From Spirochaetota bacterium (lineage in GTDB: Bacteria; Spirochaetota; Leptospiria; Turneriellales; Turneriellaceae), in assembly GCA_963205035.1 (NCBI GenBank), contig CAUJII010000065.1:1-43947 (forward strand): a stretch of 43,947 nt of DNA, written 5' to 3'. The notes under the pieces are model-generated. The model ran no database searches. It had not been told where the DNA came from and saw nothing but the letters and a program-made list of their open reading frames with translations. Position 1 is the first letter of the stretch, and every line of letters starts with the position of its first letter. The position numbers and the translations under genes were made by a program. Below are positions 16,114-26,546 of this stretch, piece after piece.

Positions 16114-18135
16114 TCACGGACCGGGCGACACACAACGAACATAATAACTACTTGTCTTAAGGCTGGGGGGGTTGAGACCATTGAGGAAAAAGACGTGCCA
16201 CGCGTTCGTCGTATTGTTCACATACGTAGTAGACGACCAATAATTGCTAGCAACTGTTGCCGGGAAAAGAGCGGTATCAATAGCAGGGTTAACTTTATTC
16301 TTATCGACAATGCTCAAAAGCTCGTTCATCGAAGGCAGTCGCCACGTTTTTCCAGCGAGCGTTAAGTTTTTGCATGTGTCGAGCGCGGTTTGCCAAGTTT
16401 GGGTGGAAGCTGTCCCTGTTCCACAATTGGTACCCGATAGACCCACACTACATTGTTGCCAAATAAGCCCCGTTTTGCTATCAGTTACGGTGCCATTACC
16501 GTTGTCGGTAAAGGGGGCTGGGGAGGCATACGGACCAGGCGTCACACAACGAACAGAATAAATATTTGTCTTAGGGAAGCTGTAGTTGTAGCCAAACCCG
16601 AAAGCGGCGAGCCACGCGTTTGAAGTATCGAACACATACGCAGTAGACGACCAAGAGCTAGCAACCGTCGCGGGAAAATACGCCGCCGTAATCGATGGGT
16701 TAAACACCCCATAATCTATAATCGTTTCCAGTTCTGCACTGGTCGGCAACCGCCACGTCTTAATGCCCGCATAGCCCGCCCCGCTGTTGGCGGTATTAAG
16801 TGCCGCGCATTGGTTCACGGCGTTGTTCCAACTCATCGTCGAAGCGGTGCCGGTGGCACAGGTGGCTCCCGACAGCCCTTCACTACAAGTTTTCCATACT
16901 AAACCCGTCGTGTTGTCTTTGGTGGTGTAATCGCTTGTGTACGTCGCATGCTGTGTGGGCCCTGTGAAACTGCGCGCGTTGGGTGTGTTGGCGAAGTCAC
17001 CGTCTTGACCGGTAATCGTCTGTGGGCAAACCGCCATGGCACCATCCCCACTGGCTCCCGAACTGCACGTCGTCTGCCCCGTATCGGCAATCGTGAAATT
17101 GCGACCCGCCCATGTTGTTTTGAATGTCTGCTGCACTTGCGCTGCGATGGTGTTCCCTGCCCCATCTTTCAAATCAGCGGCGGCAATGGTATAGCGGATG
17201 TTCGAGTTCTCGGGAAACCAATACCAACTTAGAGTAATCGTGAGCGTGTCGTTCGTGGCCGATGTGGCGCCCCACGTAAACGTGCTGCCGGTGTTGGGTG
17301 TTACAACCCAAGTGCCCGTTGCCGACTCCACCTCTGTCGTGAGGGTAGGCGTGGTCGTCTGCATGCTCTCTGAAAACTGCAGCACAATTTTTGCCGTGCA
17401 GGGGGCACCACTGCACACAGCGACACCGGTGGCCGAGTTGGTGGGGGTTGAGGCGATTAACATCGGAATACCGGCTTTACCGTTTATCGAAACGCCTGTG
17501 GCATAGTTAGTCGCTTGGTCGTACGCAAACGCTTTGTAATAATAAATGGTGCCGTCGGTTAAACCCGTATCCATTATAGAGGTACCCATGGCGTTAAAAA
17601 CTACCGTCCCGTCGGTGGGCCCCGTGGGGTCGCTCCCCAATTTGCGGAGCACTTTGATACCCGCTAAATCGCTGTCGCCAGGGTTAGTCCACGAGAGAGC
17701 AATTTGGCCGTTGTACGTAATAATTTTGAGGTTCGTTACTGGGCCCGGTGCTGTGTTGTCGAACGTGTACACCCCGCTCGTCACGGCTGAGTCATCCATC
17801 TCTGCCTTGCAAGCCATCGCCTTGATGTTGAGGCCATTGGTAATGGGAGTTACCGCCGCGCTATAAACTGTACCCGCCGCGCACGCTGTTTTCGTGGCGG
17901 CGCATGAAGGGGATGTCCCATCTGTTGTGTAGCAGAGCGTCGCCCCCGCTGTGTCGGTTTGAATGGCCACGTTTGCGGGCAACGGATTGAAAGGCCCGGC
18001 AGGTGGAGTGAATGCCGGTGCGGCGACTTGCCCCGGCGGGGTCTTTTTCGCATCTTTGTCAGATTGGTTTAGATAACCATTACAGGTTGCCACACTTAAA
18101 GAAAGCAACGCGAATAAAAAAATCTTAAATTTCAT
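16114..18135 (-). CDS. multidomain surface lipoprotein: chitobiase-like/FnIII/Big_5-like modules plus two DUF1566 (Lcl) domains
   Basis: 673 aa; MKFKIFLFALLSLSVATCNGY lipobox; two domains ending TWRLPS/T...ELL..D...NP.I...FPATVAS.YWSST..V...VRCV.PGP. Confidence 0.85.
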   Translation of the reverse strand: MKFKIFLFALLSLSVATCNGYLNQSDKDAKKTPPGQVAAPAFTPPAGPFNPLPANVAIQTDTAGATLCYTTDGTSPSCAATKTACAAGTVYSAAVTPITNGLNIKAMACKAEMDDSAVTSGVYTFDNTAPGPVTNLKIITYNGQIALSWTNPGDSDLAGIKVLRKLGSDPTGPTDGTVVFNAMGTSIMDTGLTDGTIYYYKAFAYDQATNYATGVSINGKAGIPMLIASTPTNSATGVAVCSGAPCTAKIVLQFSESMQTTTPTLTTEVESATGTWVVTPNTGSTFTWGATSATNDTLTITLSWYWFPENSNIRYTIAAADLKDGAGNTIAAQVQQTFKTTWAGRNFTIADTGQTTCSSGASGDGAMAVCPQTITGQDGDFANTPNARSFTGPTQHATYTSDYTTKDNTTGLVWKTCSEGLSGATCATGTASTMSWNNAVNQCAALNTANSGAGYAGIKTWRLPTSAELETIIDYGVFNPSITAAYFPATVASSWSSTAYVFDTSNAWLAAFGFGYNYSFPKTNIYSVRCVTPGPYASPAPFTDNGNGTVTDSKTGLIWQQCSVGLSGTNCGTGTASTQTWQTALDTCKNLTLAGKTWRLPSMNELLSIVDKNKVNPAIDTALFPATVASNYWSSTTYVNNTTNAWHVFFLNGLNPPSLKTSSYYVRCVSPGP

Positions 18136-18814
18136 AATTTGCCCCCACTAAAATTTGTGTCCCTAAAAAGAAGTGACCGTCGTCGATGAAGAATTGTTGC
18201 CGTAGCCCCGTGGTGAGTCCCCAGCGTTGGTTGAAATTCAATTGGTAGCGCATGCCGAGTTCTGCAAGCCCCATGCCGAAATTATTTTTGTTATCGATCA
18301 TGCCGCCTGCATAGCCGCCGGTCGCCAAAACTGCGACGCTGTGCTTGCCGTGCGCCCACGCGCTGTACGTGAGCCCCGCCTGCGCACTCATCGCCCATGC
18401 GGGGATTGTCTCGGCTAAAAAGCGCCCTCCGTCTAAGAGAGTAACTATTCCCATTTTTTGTAAAAAACCCGTTTTGAATATGCCATGGTACGCTGCGGAA
18501 AGATGCAAACCCGCCATGCCGATTTTTTCCGTGGAAACGACTTTGTCGGCGTAAGGCATGCCGCCCGACGCGCCCAAGGTAAACGTGAATCGTTTGGCGG
18601 GGGCATTCAGCGTTGCAGCGACGTCTTCAGGATTCGGGGCTTCTTGACTCATGGGAGTAGTCGCTTTGCCTTTGGCGCCTTTTGTAGGCACAGCCATTTG
18701 TATTTTTTTATTTGTTTTTGCGGGCGCGTTGGTCTGCGCAAGTAAAGGAAGAGAAAAAATAAGAAAAGAGAAAACTGCTATGCAAGCGAGTTTTATTGGT
18801 GTAGTCTTGCTCAT
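18125..18814 (-). CDS. predicted outer-membrane beta-barrel-like protein
   Basis: Signal peptide MSKTTPIKLACIAVFSFLIFSLPLLAQ; alternating Gly/aromatic pattern; ends ILVGANYEI; overlaps the start of the lipoprotein gene. Confidence 0.6.
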   Translation of the reverse strand: MSKTTPIKLACIAVFSFLIFSLPLLAQTNAPAKTNKKIQMAVPTKGAKGKATTPMSQEAPNPEDVAATLNAPAKRFTFTLGASGGMPYADKVVSTEKIGMAGLHLSAAYHGIFKTGFLQKMGIVTLLDGGRFLAETIPAWAMSAQAGLTYSAWAHGKHSVAVLATGGYAGGMIDNKNNFGMGLAELGMRYQLNFNQRWGLTTGLRQQFFIDDGHFFLGTQILVGANYEI

Positions 18815-18900
18815 ATCGACGGCCTCCGTGTAAGAGGAACAAAGATATATATATCTATAATTTGTCAATAGCAAAGCGTGGGCAAGATATCATTCCCCAC

Positions 18901-18993
18901 CGTAGAGACGCCCCACCGGTGCGTCTCCCAACAAAATGCGCCCTGCCAACAAAATGCCCCTAAAATCAGAGACGCCTCACCGAGGCGTCTCTT
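18901..18993. repeat. pair of GTAGAGACGCC palindromes (copy 2)
   Basis: cgtagagacgccccaccggtgcgtctccc (18901-18929) and cagagacgcctcaccgaggcgtctctt (18968-18993), linked by aacaaaatgcgccctgccaacaaaatgcccc. Confidence 0.85.
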
Positions 18994-19694
18994 TACCCTG
19001 CCTGATTTATACGGCGCCCTTTATGAGTTCGATAGATTAGCGCAAAATTGCGATCAGAATCCCCCGCGCGCGCAGAGTACCAGTCGGCACTCGTCAACGT
19101 GTCGGCACTCTGCCAGAGAATCCGTTCGCTCTGAACACCCAACGCATCAAATTCCGCCACGAGGACTGCTTTAAGGTCGAGTAGGTATTTGCCGTTTTCA
19201 AGCGGCGTCGACGCCATGGGATTGAATTCGTTCCGAACGTCTTCGTCCACTTCGTAGGATGTCTGTGCAATAAAAGGTCCCACAACAAATTGCAAGTCTT
19301 GCGTCTTAGCTCCCACGACGGCCAGCGCTTTCGAGAGAGCTTTCTTCTTGAGGCCACGCCATCCCGCATGGACGGCACCCAAAATATTTTCAGTACGCGA
19401 AAGAAAAAGAATCGGTATGCAGTCCGCAGTGCGTATGAGAAGTCCGGTGTTGTCTTCGTGAGTGAGAAGAATGTCGGCCTCGCCCACACAACGTATTCCG
19501 CTTCCTAAGCCGTCGACAACCGCAACGCTATCGCCATGGACTTGGTCGGCGTAGTTTAAGCTCGCAAGCCACGGCCGCAGATCGCGGAGTTTTTGATAGC
19601 ACTCCGGTAAATTTTTTGCTGCAAATTTTTCGTCTTTGCCAATAAACTCCGTGACTGCAATGCCGAAAGGTGTGATGAAGCGCGAAAAAAACAT
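18993..19694 (-). CDS. pgeF: peptidoglycan editing factor / polyphenol oxidase (YfiH/PgeF, laccase-domain)
   Basis: NYADQVHGDSVAVVDG, ILLTHEDNTGLLIRTADCIPIL, GAVHAGWRGL; start ATG 19694 overlapping the lepA stop. Confidence 0.92.
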   Translation of the reverse strand: MFFSRFITPFGIAVTEFIGKDEKFAAKNLPECYQKLRDLRPWLASLNYADQVHGDSVAVVDGLGSGIRCVGEADILLTHEDNTGLLIRTADCIPILFLSRTENILGAVHAGWRGLKKKALSKALAVVGAKTQDLQFVVGPFIAQTSYEVDEDVRNEFNPMASTPLENGKYLLDLKAVLVAEFDALGVQSERILWQSADTLTSADWYSARAGDSDRNFALIYRTHKGRRINQAG

Positions 19695-21502
19695 CAGTCG
19701 CCGGTTTTCAGAACAGACAAGAACGCCTCTTGTGGGATTTCCACCGAGCCAATCATCTTCATCCGCTTCTTGCCTTCTTTTTGCTTTTCCAAAAGTTTTC
19801 TCTTGCGTGTGATGTCTCCGCCATAGCACTTTGCGGTCACGTTCTTGCGGAGCGCGCTAATAGTCTCGCGTGCAATGACTTTGCCTCCAATCGCCGCTTG
19901 GATTGCAATTTGGAATTGGTGTTTCGAGATATGCTCTTTAAGCTGTTCGATGACTTGCCTTCCGCGGGTTTCCGCCGCGTTCTTGTGCACAATCATCGAG
20001 AGCGCATCGACACGGTTTGCGTGGACCAAAATATCGAGCTTAACGAGCGTACTACGTCTATACTCCGCAAATTCATAATCGAGGCTTGCGTACCCGCGCG
20101 AGACGCTCTTTAGGCGGTCGTAAAACTCAAAAATCATTTCGGCCAAAGGCACAAGGTAGATAATCTGCACCGTTGTTTGGTCGAGATAATTGAGAGAAAC
20201 ATTTTCGCCGCGCTTGTCGGCCAAGAGTTGGAGGATGGCTCCCATGTATTCCGAAGGAGATATGATCGAAACCTTCACATAAGGCTCTTCGATGCGATCG
20301 ATTTCTCCGGGATCGGGAAACTCCGCCGGGTTGTTGAGCGTCATCATCGGCTTGTGCTGAAAATAAATATTGTACGTCACCGAAGGCGCGGTCGTGAGAA
20401 GGTTCAATCCAAACTCGCGCTCGAGACGCTCTTGCACAATCTCCATGTGTAAGAGCCCTAAGTAGCCCACACGAAAACCAAACCCTAAGGCTTCGGAACT
20501 TTCGGGTTCGTAAATAAGTGCCGGGTCGTTCAACGCCAGCTTGTCCATCGACTCTTTGAGAAGCGGGTAGTCGTCTCCATTTACAGGGAAAAGACCTGAA
20601 AAGACCATCGGCTTCACTTCTTTATATTTGAAGAGAGGCTCTGCCGCACGCTTCGAGGCAAGAGTAATGGTATCGCCTAACATGACGTCGGCCACGTTCT
20701 TGATGCCAGTTACAATATACCCGACTTCGCCTGCCTTGAGGCTCTGCTGTGGCACGAGCTTTAATTGAGAAATACCAATTTCATTGACCGAATGCGTCAC
20801 TTCTTTGCGCATGAAAAAAATCTGCTCGCCTTTCTTGAGCTCGCCGTCGAACATACGAATTTTTTCGACAACCCCTCGGTAAGGATCGAAGTACGCATCG
20901 AAAACCAATGCGCGAATTTCTCCCACCGATTTTTCTTTCGGCGCTGGAATTTTTTCGATGACCGCCTGCATAAGCGCTTCGACGTTGATGCCCGACTTCC
21001 CTGAGACTGCAACGGCATCGTCGGGGTTGAGCCCAAGAGAGTCTGCAATCTGTCGCTTAGTTTTTTCAATATCTGCCGACGGTAAATCAATCTTATTGAT
21101 GACGGGTAAGATGTAGAGATCCGCCTCGAGCGCAAGATAAAAATTCGCCAGCGTCTGCGCTTGCACCCCTTGCGTTGCGTCGATGAGAAGAAGCACTCCC
21201 TCGCACGCGGCAAGCGAGCGCGACACCTCATAAGTAAAATCGACGTGCCCCGGAGTATCGATGAGATTAAAAAGATACGTCTCACCGTCTTCGCCTTTCC
21301 AGTAAAAAGAGGCGGAGTTACTTTTTATGGTAATGCCACGTTCGCGCTCGATGTCAAGGCTATCCAAAATTTGGTCTTTGCCGGTGCGCTCGTCGGTGAG
21401 CTTGCCCAACGCCAAGAGCCTATCGGCGAGCGTACTCTTGCCGTGGTCGATGTGCGCAATAATAGAAAAATTGCGTATATGCGTTTGGGGGATGTCTGGC
21501 AT
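19694..21502 (-). CDS. lepA: elongation factor 4
   Basis: [30 protein letters not shown]; GTPase motifs; C-terminal [25 protein letters not shown]. Confidence 0.97.
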   Translation of the reverse strand: MPDIPQTHIRNFSIIAHIDHGKSTLADRLLALGKLTDERTGKDQILDSLDIERERGITIKSNSASFYWKGEDGETYLFNLIDTPGHVDFTYEVSRSLAACEGVLLLIDATQGVQAQTLANFYLALEADLYILPVINKIDLPSADIEKTKRQIADSLGLNPDDAVAVSGKSGINVEALMQAVIEKIPAPKEKSVGEIRALVFDAYFDPYRGVVEKIRMFDGELKKGEQIFFMRKEVTHSVNEIGISQLKLVPQQSLKAGEVGYIVTGIKNVADVMLGDTITLASKRAAEPLFKYKEVKPMVFSGLFPVNGDDYPLLKESMDKLALNDPALIYEPESSEALGFGFRVGYLGLLHMEIVQERLEREFGLNLLTTAPSVTYNIYFQHKPMMTLNNPAEFPDPGEIDRIEEPYVKVSIISPSEYMGAILQLLADKRGENVSLNYLDQTTVQIIYLVPLAEMIFEFYDRLKSVSRGYASLDYEFAEYRRSTLVKLDILVHANRVDALSMIVHKNAAETRGRQVIEQLKEHISKHQFQIAIQAAIGGKVIARETISALRKNVTAKCYGGDITRKRKLLEKQKEGKKRMKMIGSVEIPQEAFLSVLKTGD

Positions 21503-21565
21503 AGAGGGGTTCTTTGAGAGCGACTCACAGAACGAGAGTTTTTGACAGAGGGTAAAGCCAAATAG

Positions 21566-22672
21566 GTGTGGCACGGGCGCGGGATAAATCAGGTGGGGAT
21601 TCTTACGCTTAAGAAAAAAATTGCCCTGGGCTTTCTTGTAATAGTTATTACATTAGGCGCAATAAACTTTTCCTGGGTAGGCTATGTAGCGCACCTCGCA
21701 AGACACCAAGCGGGAGTTATTTTCGGCAAGGAAAAAATCGCAGAAAGACTCCAATCTCCCACGCTCGACGCGAATGAAAAAAACCTCCTCCAAGAAACTC
21801 TGAAGATTCGCGCTTTTCTTGAAAAAGCCTACGGCCTCCAAAACTCGAAAAGCTACCGTTATTTCTACGACTTGAAAAGAAATTACTTAGGATTCAACAT
21901 CACTGTAGTTCCGCGCTTTAGTCTCAAGCCCGAAGCGTTCCATTTTTGGCCGATCGGTAGCTTCGACTACTTGGGTTTTTTTGATCTGAACTTAGCCGAG
22001 TCCTGGGCGGAGCGCTACAGAAAAAAAGGGTACGATGTGTACCTTTCCGAAATCGGAGGCTATTCCACGTTGGGTTGGTTTGAGGACCCGCTCTATTCGA
22101 CGCAGCTCAAGGGCCGCGCGGTGGGGCTGGTTCTGCTCTTGGCACACGAGCTTGCGCACGAAAAACTCTATTTCAAGAACGACACGATGTTTTCGGAGCT
22201 CTTGGCGTCTTTTATTGAAAGAAAAGCAGCGCGGGCATACCTCATCGCAACGGGGCGCAAGGTGGCCAGCGAGAAAGAGAAAGAAGCATACGCACTCCTC
22301 GTTAAAACTTTTAGCGCTCGTGTCGATAAGCTCAAGATGGAGTTAGAAGCTCTATATAACCTTTCTATCGCCGACACGGAAAAACTCCACAAGAAGGAAC
22401 AGCTACTCGCCGTGTTTCGAGAGTGGCTCGTTGGCCACAAAACCCTCCGCCAAAAAATACCGGCGGCGCGCGAACTCGCTGCTATAAAAGATCTCAACAA
22501 CGCAGTTCTTGTGCAGTTCCATCGCTACAACCCCATGCGCACGCAATTTTCCACCGTCTATGAGAAGTGCGAAAAAGTTGCTCAACCGTTCGGCTGTTTT
22601 TTTGACGCTCTGGCGCCGTTAAAAGACTATACAAAGAACCAGCGCAGGGAGTGGTTAAAGGGCGCGGGATAA
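21566..22672 (+). CDS. predicted membrane-anchored aminopeptidase (COG4324/DUF2265-like)
   Basis: [44 protein letters not shown] zinc motif; start uncertain (GTG 21566 or GTG 21593). Confidence 0.85.
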   Translation: MWHGRGINQVGILTLKKKIALGFLVIVITLGAINFSWVGYVAHLARHQAGVIFGKEKIAERLQSPTLDANEKNLLQETLKIRAFLEKAYGLQNSKSYRYFYDLKRNYLGFNITVVPRFSLKPEAFHFWPIGSFDYLGFFDLNLAESWAERYRKKGYDVYLSEIGGYSTLGWFEDPLYSTQLKGRAVGLVLLLAHELAHEKLYFKNDTMFSELLASFIERKAARAYLIATGRKVASEKEKEAYALLVKTFSARVDKLKMELEALYNLSIADTEKLHKKEQLLAVFREWLVGHKTLRQKIPAARELAAIKDLNNAVLVQFHRYNPMRTQFSTVYEKCEKVAQPFGCFFDALAPLKDYTKNQRREWLKGAG

Positions 22673-22712
22673 AAAAAGGTTGACGCTGGTAATAAAAAAG
22701 TATGACTCAAGT

Positions 22713-22958
22713 ATGAAAATTGCGATTTCGATCCCTGACGATATTTCCGCATGGATAACGCAAGAAGCAAAGAAAAAACAAATTTCGCGTAGCCGCATCA
22801 TCGCCCACGCCCTCGGTGAATATCGGCAGCGACAGAGAAATCATAACTTGCTCTTGAAACTCAATGACGCACTCGACGGAGCAAACGAGAGCCCATCCAC
22901 TCGCACGACCTATAGAGCGAACCACCGCCGTCTCATCAAAAATGAGGATCGATTTTAA
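22713..22958 (+). CDS. ribbon-helix-helix antitoxin (MazE-like)
   Basis: MKIAISIPDDISAWITQEAKKKQISRSRIIAHALGEYRQRQ. Confidence 0.8.
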   Translation: MKIAISIPDDISAWITQEAKKKQISRSRIIAHALGEYRQRQRNHNLLLKLNDALDGANESPSTRTTYRANHRRLIKNEDRF

Positions 22959-23295
22959 CCAAGGAGATATCTACTGGATTGACCTCGCCGACCCTATCGG
23001 TTCGGGGCCAGGTTTTAGGCACCCACACATAATCATTCAAAACGATATTTTTAATCAGAGCAAAATCAACACAACCGTCGTTTGTGTGCTGTCGTCGAAT
23101 CTAAAACGAGCGGCAATTCCCGGAAACGTCTTACTTCCTAAAAAAAATACCGGACTCGCGAAGGATAGCGTCGCCATCGTCACTCAAATTGTAACCGTGG
23201 ACAAATCACAGCTTGGCGATTTTGTCGGCAGAGCAACAAGAGCCCAGCTTAAGAAAATTCTCGACGGTGTTTTGCTTATGCTACAGCCAAGTTAA
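22942..23295 (+). CDS. mazF: MazF-family endoribonuclease toxin
   Basis: MRIDFNQGDIYWIDLADPIGSGPGFRHPHIIIQNDIFNQSKINTTVVCVLSSNLKRA; overlaps the antitoxin by 17 nt. Confidence 0.92.
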   Translation: MRIDFNQGDIYWIDLADPIGSGPGFRHPHIIIQNDIFNQSKINTTVVCVLSSNLKRAAIPGNVLLPKKNTGLAKDSVAIVTQIVTVDKSQLGDFVGRATRAQLKKILDGVLLMLQPS

Positions 23296-23374
23296 ATAGC
23301 ACACACCATAGGCGTTCTTCGCGAATCTACGCGCAAAACCAAGCCCCCACCCGAACCTGCATACGGTTAAAAGA

Positions 23375-25489
23375 CTAACCTTTCTTCGCTGACGCCTTTT
23401 CTGAAATCTCTTTAGAGATGTTCGGCGGCACTTCTTCGTAGTGTTCAAACTGCATCGAGTACGCAGCGCGGCCTTGAGTGATACTTCTCAGCTCCGTTGC
23501 GTAACCGAACATTTCGGCAAGAGGAACCAGCGCATCGACGACGCGTGCATTCCCCCGTTGGTTCATCGCATTGACTTTACCGCGACGCCGGTTGAGGTCG
23601 CCCACAACATCGCCCATGTAATCTTCAGGGGTTGTCACTTCGACTTTCATGATCGGTTCGAGAAGAACGGCACCCGCCTTGCGGCAAGCGTCTTTGAACG
23701 CCATCGAGCCCGCAATCTTAAACGCGAGTTCTGAAGAGTCAACGTCGTGGTACGAACCGTCGAAGAGAGCGACTTTAACGTCGACCACAGGATAGCCCGC
23801 CAAGACGCCGGACGTGAGTGCCTCTTCAATGCCCTTGTTCACCGGCTGCACGTATTCGCGTGGCACCACACCACCGACAATCTTGTTCTCAAAAACATAA
23901 CCGCCACCGGGAGGCATCGGTTCGACCTTGATCCAAACATGGCCATACTGACCACGGCCACCGGTTTGCTTGATGTACTTGCCTTCTTGTTCGACAGCCT
24001 TGCGGATCGTTTCACGGTACGCGACTTGCGGTTTGCCGACGTTCGCCTCGACTTTGAACTCGCGCTTCATGCGATCAACGATAATTTCGAGGTGGAGCTC
24101 TCCCATACCGGAGATAATTGTTTGGCCCGTTTCTTCATCCGTCTTGATGCGGAACGTTGGGTCTTCTTCGGCCAAGCGGCTCAAAGCAATGCCCATTTTT
24201 TCTTGGTCGCTTTTTGTTTTAGGCTCAACCGCAATATGGATAACAGGATCGGGGAAGCTCATCTTTTCGAGGACAACGGGGTTTGTGTCGATACACAACG
24301 TATCCCCAGTCGTCGTGTCCTTGAGACCCACCGCAGCGGCAATCTCGCCCGTCGAAACTTGTTCGATGTCTTCGCGCGCATTCGAGTGCATCTGCACAAG
24401 GCGCCCAACGCGTTCTTTGATTCCCTTGGTGCTATTCATGATATACGAACCCTTTTTGAGAGTTCCTGAATAGACGCGGAAGTAAGTCAGTTTTCCGATA
24501 AAAGGGTCGGCCATCACCTTAAACGCCAACGCAGCAAAAGGTTCTGCGTCGTCGGGCTTGCGCAGTGCCGCTGGTTCTTCAGTCACTTCTTGATCGACAT
24601 TGAAAGCTTTTACCGGAGGAATATCGAGGGGGCTCGGCAGGTACGCGACAACCGCGTCCAAAAGAGTCTGTACGCCTTTGTTCTTAAAAGAAGAGCCGCA
24701 CAGCACAGGAAAAATTTTCATTGCGATCGTACCTTCGCGCAGCCCTGCAACCAGATCTTCATGCGAAAGATTGCCCGATTCGAGATATTTTTCGGTGAGC
24801 GTGTCGTTCACTTCGGCGACTGCAGACACCAGTTGGTTGTGGTATTCCTCCGCCATCTCTTTCATGTCGTCAGGGATGGGTTTGCGTTCAAACTTCGCAC
24901 CCAGCTCTTCGCCCGACCAAACGACCGCGTCCATCTTAACCAAGTCGACAATGCCGACAAAGCCAGCCTCGACACCAATCGGTAACTGAATAGGCACTGC
25001 GTTCGCACCGAGCCTGTCTTTCATCATGGAAACAGCGCGCAAGAAATCGGCACCCATGCGGTCAATTTTGTTCACATAGCAAAGCCTTGGAACGTGGTGC
25101 TTGTCGGCCTGACGCCAAACTGTTTCAGTCTGCGGTTCGACCCCCGCAACACCGTCGTATGCTGTTACCGCACCGTCTAAGACGCGGAGCGACCGCTCCA
25201 CCTCGACAGTAAAGTCGACGTGGCCTGGGGTGTCGATAATGTTGATCTGAATTTTCTCGCCGTTCAAATCCTTCCAAAAGCAAGTCGTTGCTGCAGAAGT
25301 GATGGTAATACCACGTTCGCGCTCTTGCTCCATCCAGTCCATGGTCGCAGCGCCTTCGTGCACTTCGCCTATCTTGTGGGATTTACCCGTGTAAAAAAGA
25401 ATGCGTTCTGTTGTCGTAGTTTTTCCGGCGTCGATGTGCGCCATGATTCCGATATTTCTGAGCTGTTTGAGGTCTACTTGTCTTGACAT
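23375..25489 (-). CDS. fusA: elongation factor G
   Basis: 704 aa; [25 protein letters not shown]. Confidence 0.98.
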   Translation of the reverse strand: MSRQVDLKQLRNIGIMAHIDAGKTTTTERILFYTGKSHKIGEVHEGAATMDWMEQERERGITITSAATTCFWKDLNGEKIQINIIDTPGHVDFTVEVERSLRVLDGAVTAYDGVAGVEPQTETVWRQADKHHVPRLCYVNKIDRMGADFLRAVSMMKDRLGANAVPIQLPIGVEAGFVGIVDLVKMDAVVWSGEELGAKFERKPIPDDMKEMAEEYHNQLVSAVAEVNDTLTEKYLESGNLSHEDLVAGLREGTIAMKIFPVLCGSSFKNKGVQTLLDAVVAYLPSPLDIPPVKAFNVDQEVTEEPAALRKPDDAEPFAALAFKVMADPFIGKLTYFRVYSGTLKKGSYIMNSTKGIKERVGRLVQMHSNAREDIEQVSTGEIAAAVGLKDTTTGDTLCIDTNPVVLEKMSFPDPVIHIAVEPKTKSDQEKMGIALSRLAEEDPTFRIKTDEETGQTIISGMGELHLEIIVDRMKREFKVEANVGKPQVAYRETIRKAVEQEGKYIKQTGGRGQYGHVWIKVEPMPPGGGYVFENKIVGGVVPREYVQPVNKGIEEALTSGVLAGYPVVDVKVALFDGSYHDVDSSELAFKIAGSMAFKDACRKAGAVLLEPIMKVEVTTPEDYMGDVVGDLNRRRGKVNAMNQRGNARVVDALVPLAEMFGYATELRSITQGRAAYSMQFEHYEEVPPNISKEISEKASAKKG

Positions 25490-25554
25490 TTTTTTTCCTT
25501 AAAAATTAAAACTTGAAGCATGCCCACGATTTTCGACATGCCCACAAAACCCAC

Positions 25555-26028
25555 CTACCACGCGTAGTGCGAGAATGCGCGGTTGGCTTCTGCCATGCGC
25601 TTGACTTCTTCTTTCTTTTTGACTGCGCCGCCGTTATTGTTGACTGCATCCATAATTTCGTTCGCCAACTTATCCGAAAAAGTTTTTCCCGACCGGTCGC
25701 GCGCGGCGTTGACGAGCCAACGGATTGCGAGCGATTGTTTGCGTGCAGGATAAACTTCGATAGGAACTTGGTAAGTCACCCCACCCACACGGCGCGACTT
25801 GACTTCGACCTGCGGCTTCACGTTTTCCATCGCTTTCTCGAATTGCTCCATGCCGCCTACGCCCGTTTTCTCTTGCACTCTTTCGAGCGCACTGTAGAAA
25901 AGCTGGGCAGCTGTCGATTTCTTGCCGTCGAGCATCATTGCATTGATAAACTTGTGGACTAAAATACTCGAATGAACGCCATCGGGCTGAATATCGCGCT
26001 TGTGGCTTTTGGTTCTACGTCTTGCCAT
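25555..26028 (-). CDS. rpsG: 30S ribosomal protein S7
   Basis: 157 aa; MARRRTKSHKRDIQPDGVHSSILVHKFIN; between rpsL and fusA. Confidence 0.98.
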   Translation of the reverse strand: MARRRTKSHKRDIQPDGVHSSILVHKFINAMMLDGKKSTAAQLFYSALERVQEKTGVGGMEQFEKAMENVKPQVEVKSRRVGGVTYQVPIEVYPARKQSLAIRWLVNAARDRSGKTFSDKLANEIMDAVNNNGGAVKKKEEVKRMAEANRAFSHYAW

Positions 26029-26067
26029 AAATCCTCTTTAATTTTCTTCTTTTATTTTTATTATGCC

Positions 26068-26442
26068 TTATGCTTTCGGCTTTTTTGCCCCATATTTGGA
26101 ACGCGCTCTGCGTCTCTTATCGACGCCTAATGTGTCGAGAGAACCGCGCACGATGTGATAACGCACGCCCGGAAGATCTTTTACCCGACCACCGCGCACA
26201 AGAACAACAGAGTGCTCTTGCAAATTATGCCCCTCGCCGGGGATGTATGCCGTCACTTCAATGCCGTTCACAAGCCGAACCCTGGCAACTTTACGGAGCG
26301 CGGAGTTTGGTTTTTTGGGTGTCGCAGTCATCACGCGAGTGCACACACCGCGTTTTTGTGGATTTGATTTGAGCGCCGGCGACTTTGTCTTATCCGTCAT
26401 TCTTTCCCGGCCAAACCGGATCAACTGGTTAATTGTTGGCAT
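26068..26442 (-). CDS. rpsL: 30S ribosomal protein S12
   Basis: [13 protein letters not shown]...[56 protein letters not shown]. Confidence 0.98.
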   Translation of the reverse strand: MPTINQLIRFGRERMTDKTKSPALKSNPQKRGVCTRVMTATPKKPNSALRKVARVRLVNGIEVTAYIPGEGHNLQEHSVVLVRGGRVKDLPGVRYHIVRGSLDTLGVDKRRRARSKYGAKKPKA

Positions 26443-26546
26443 ACTTTTCCTTAAGGTGGCAAATTTTGTTTGGGAGACACTCCGTCAATTGCTCTCTGGT
26501 ATTCTTGAAGCCATCTCTCGCTCCCCCGAGAGATGGCAAGGCTCGT

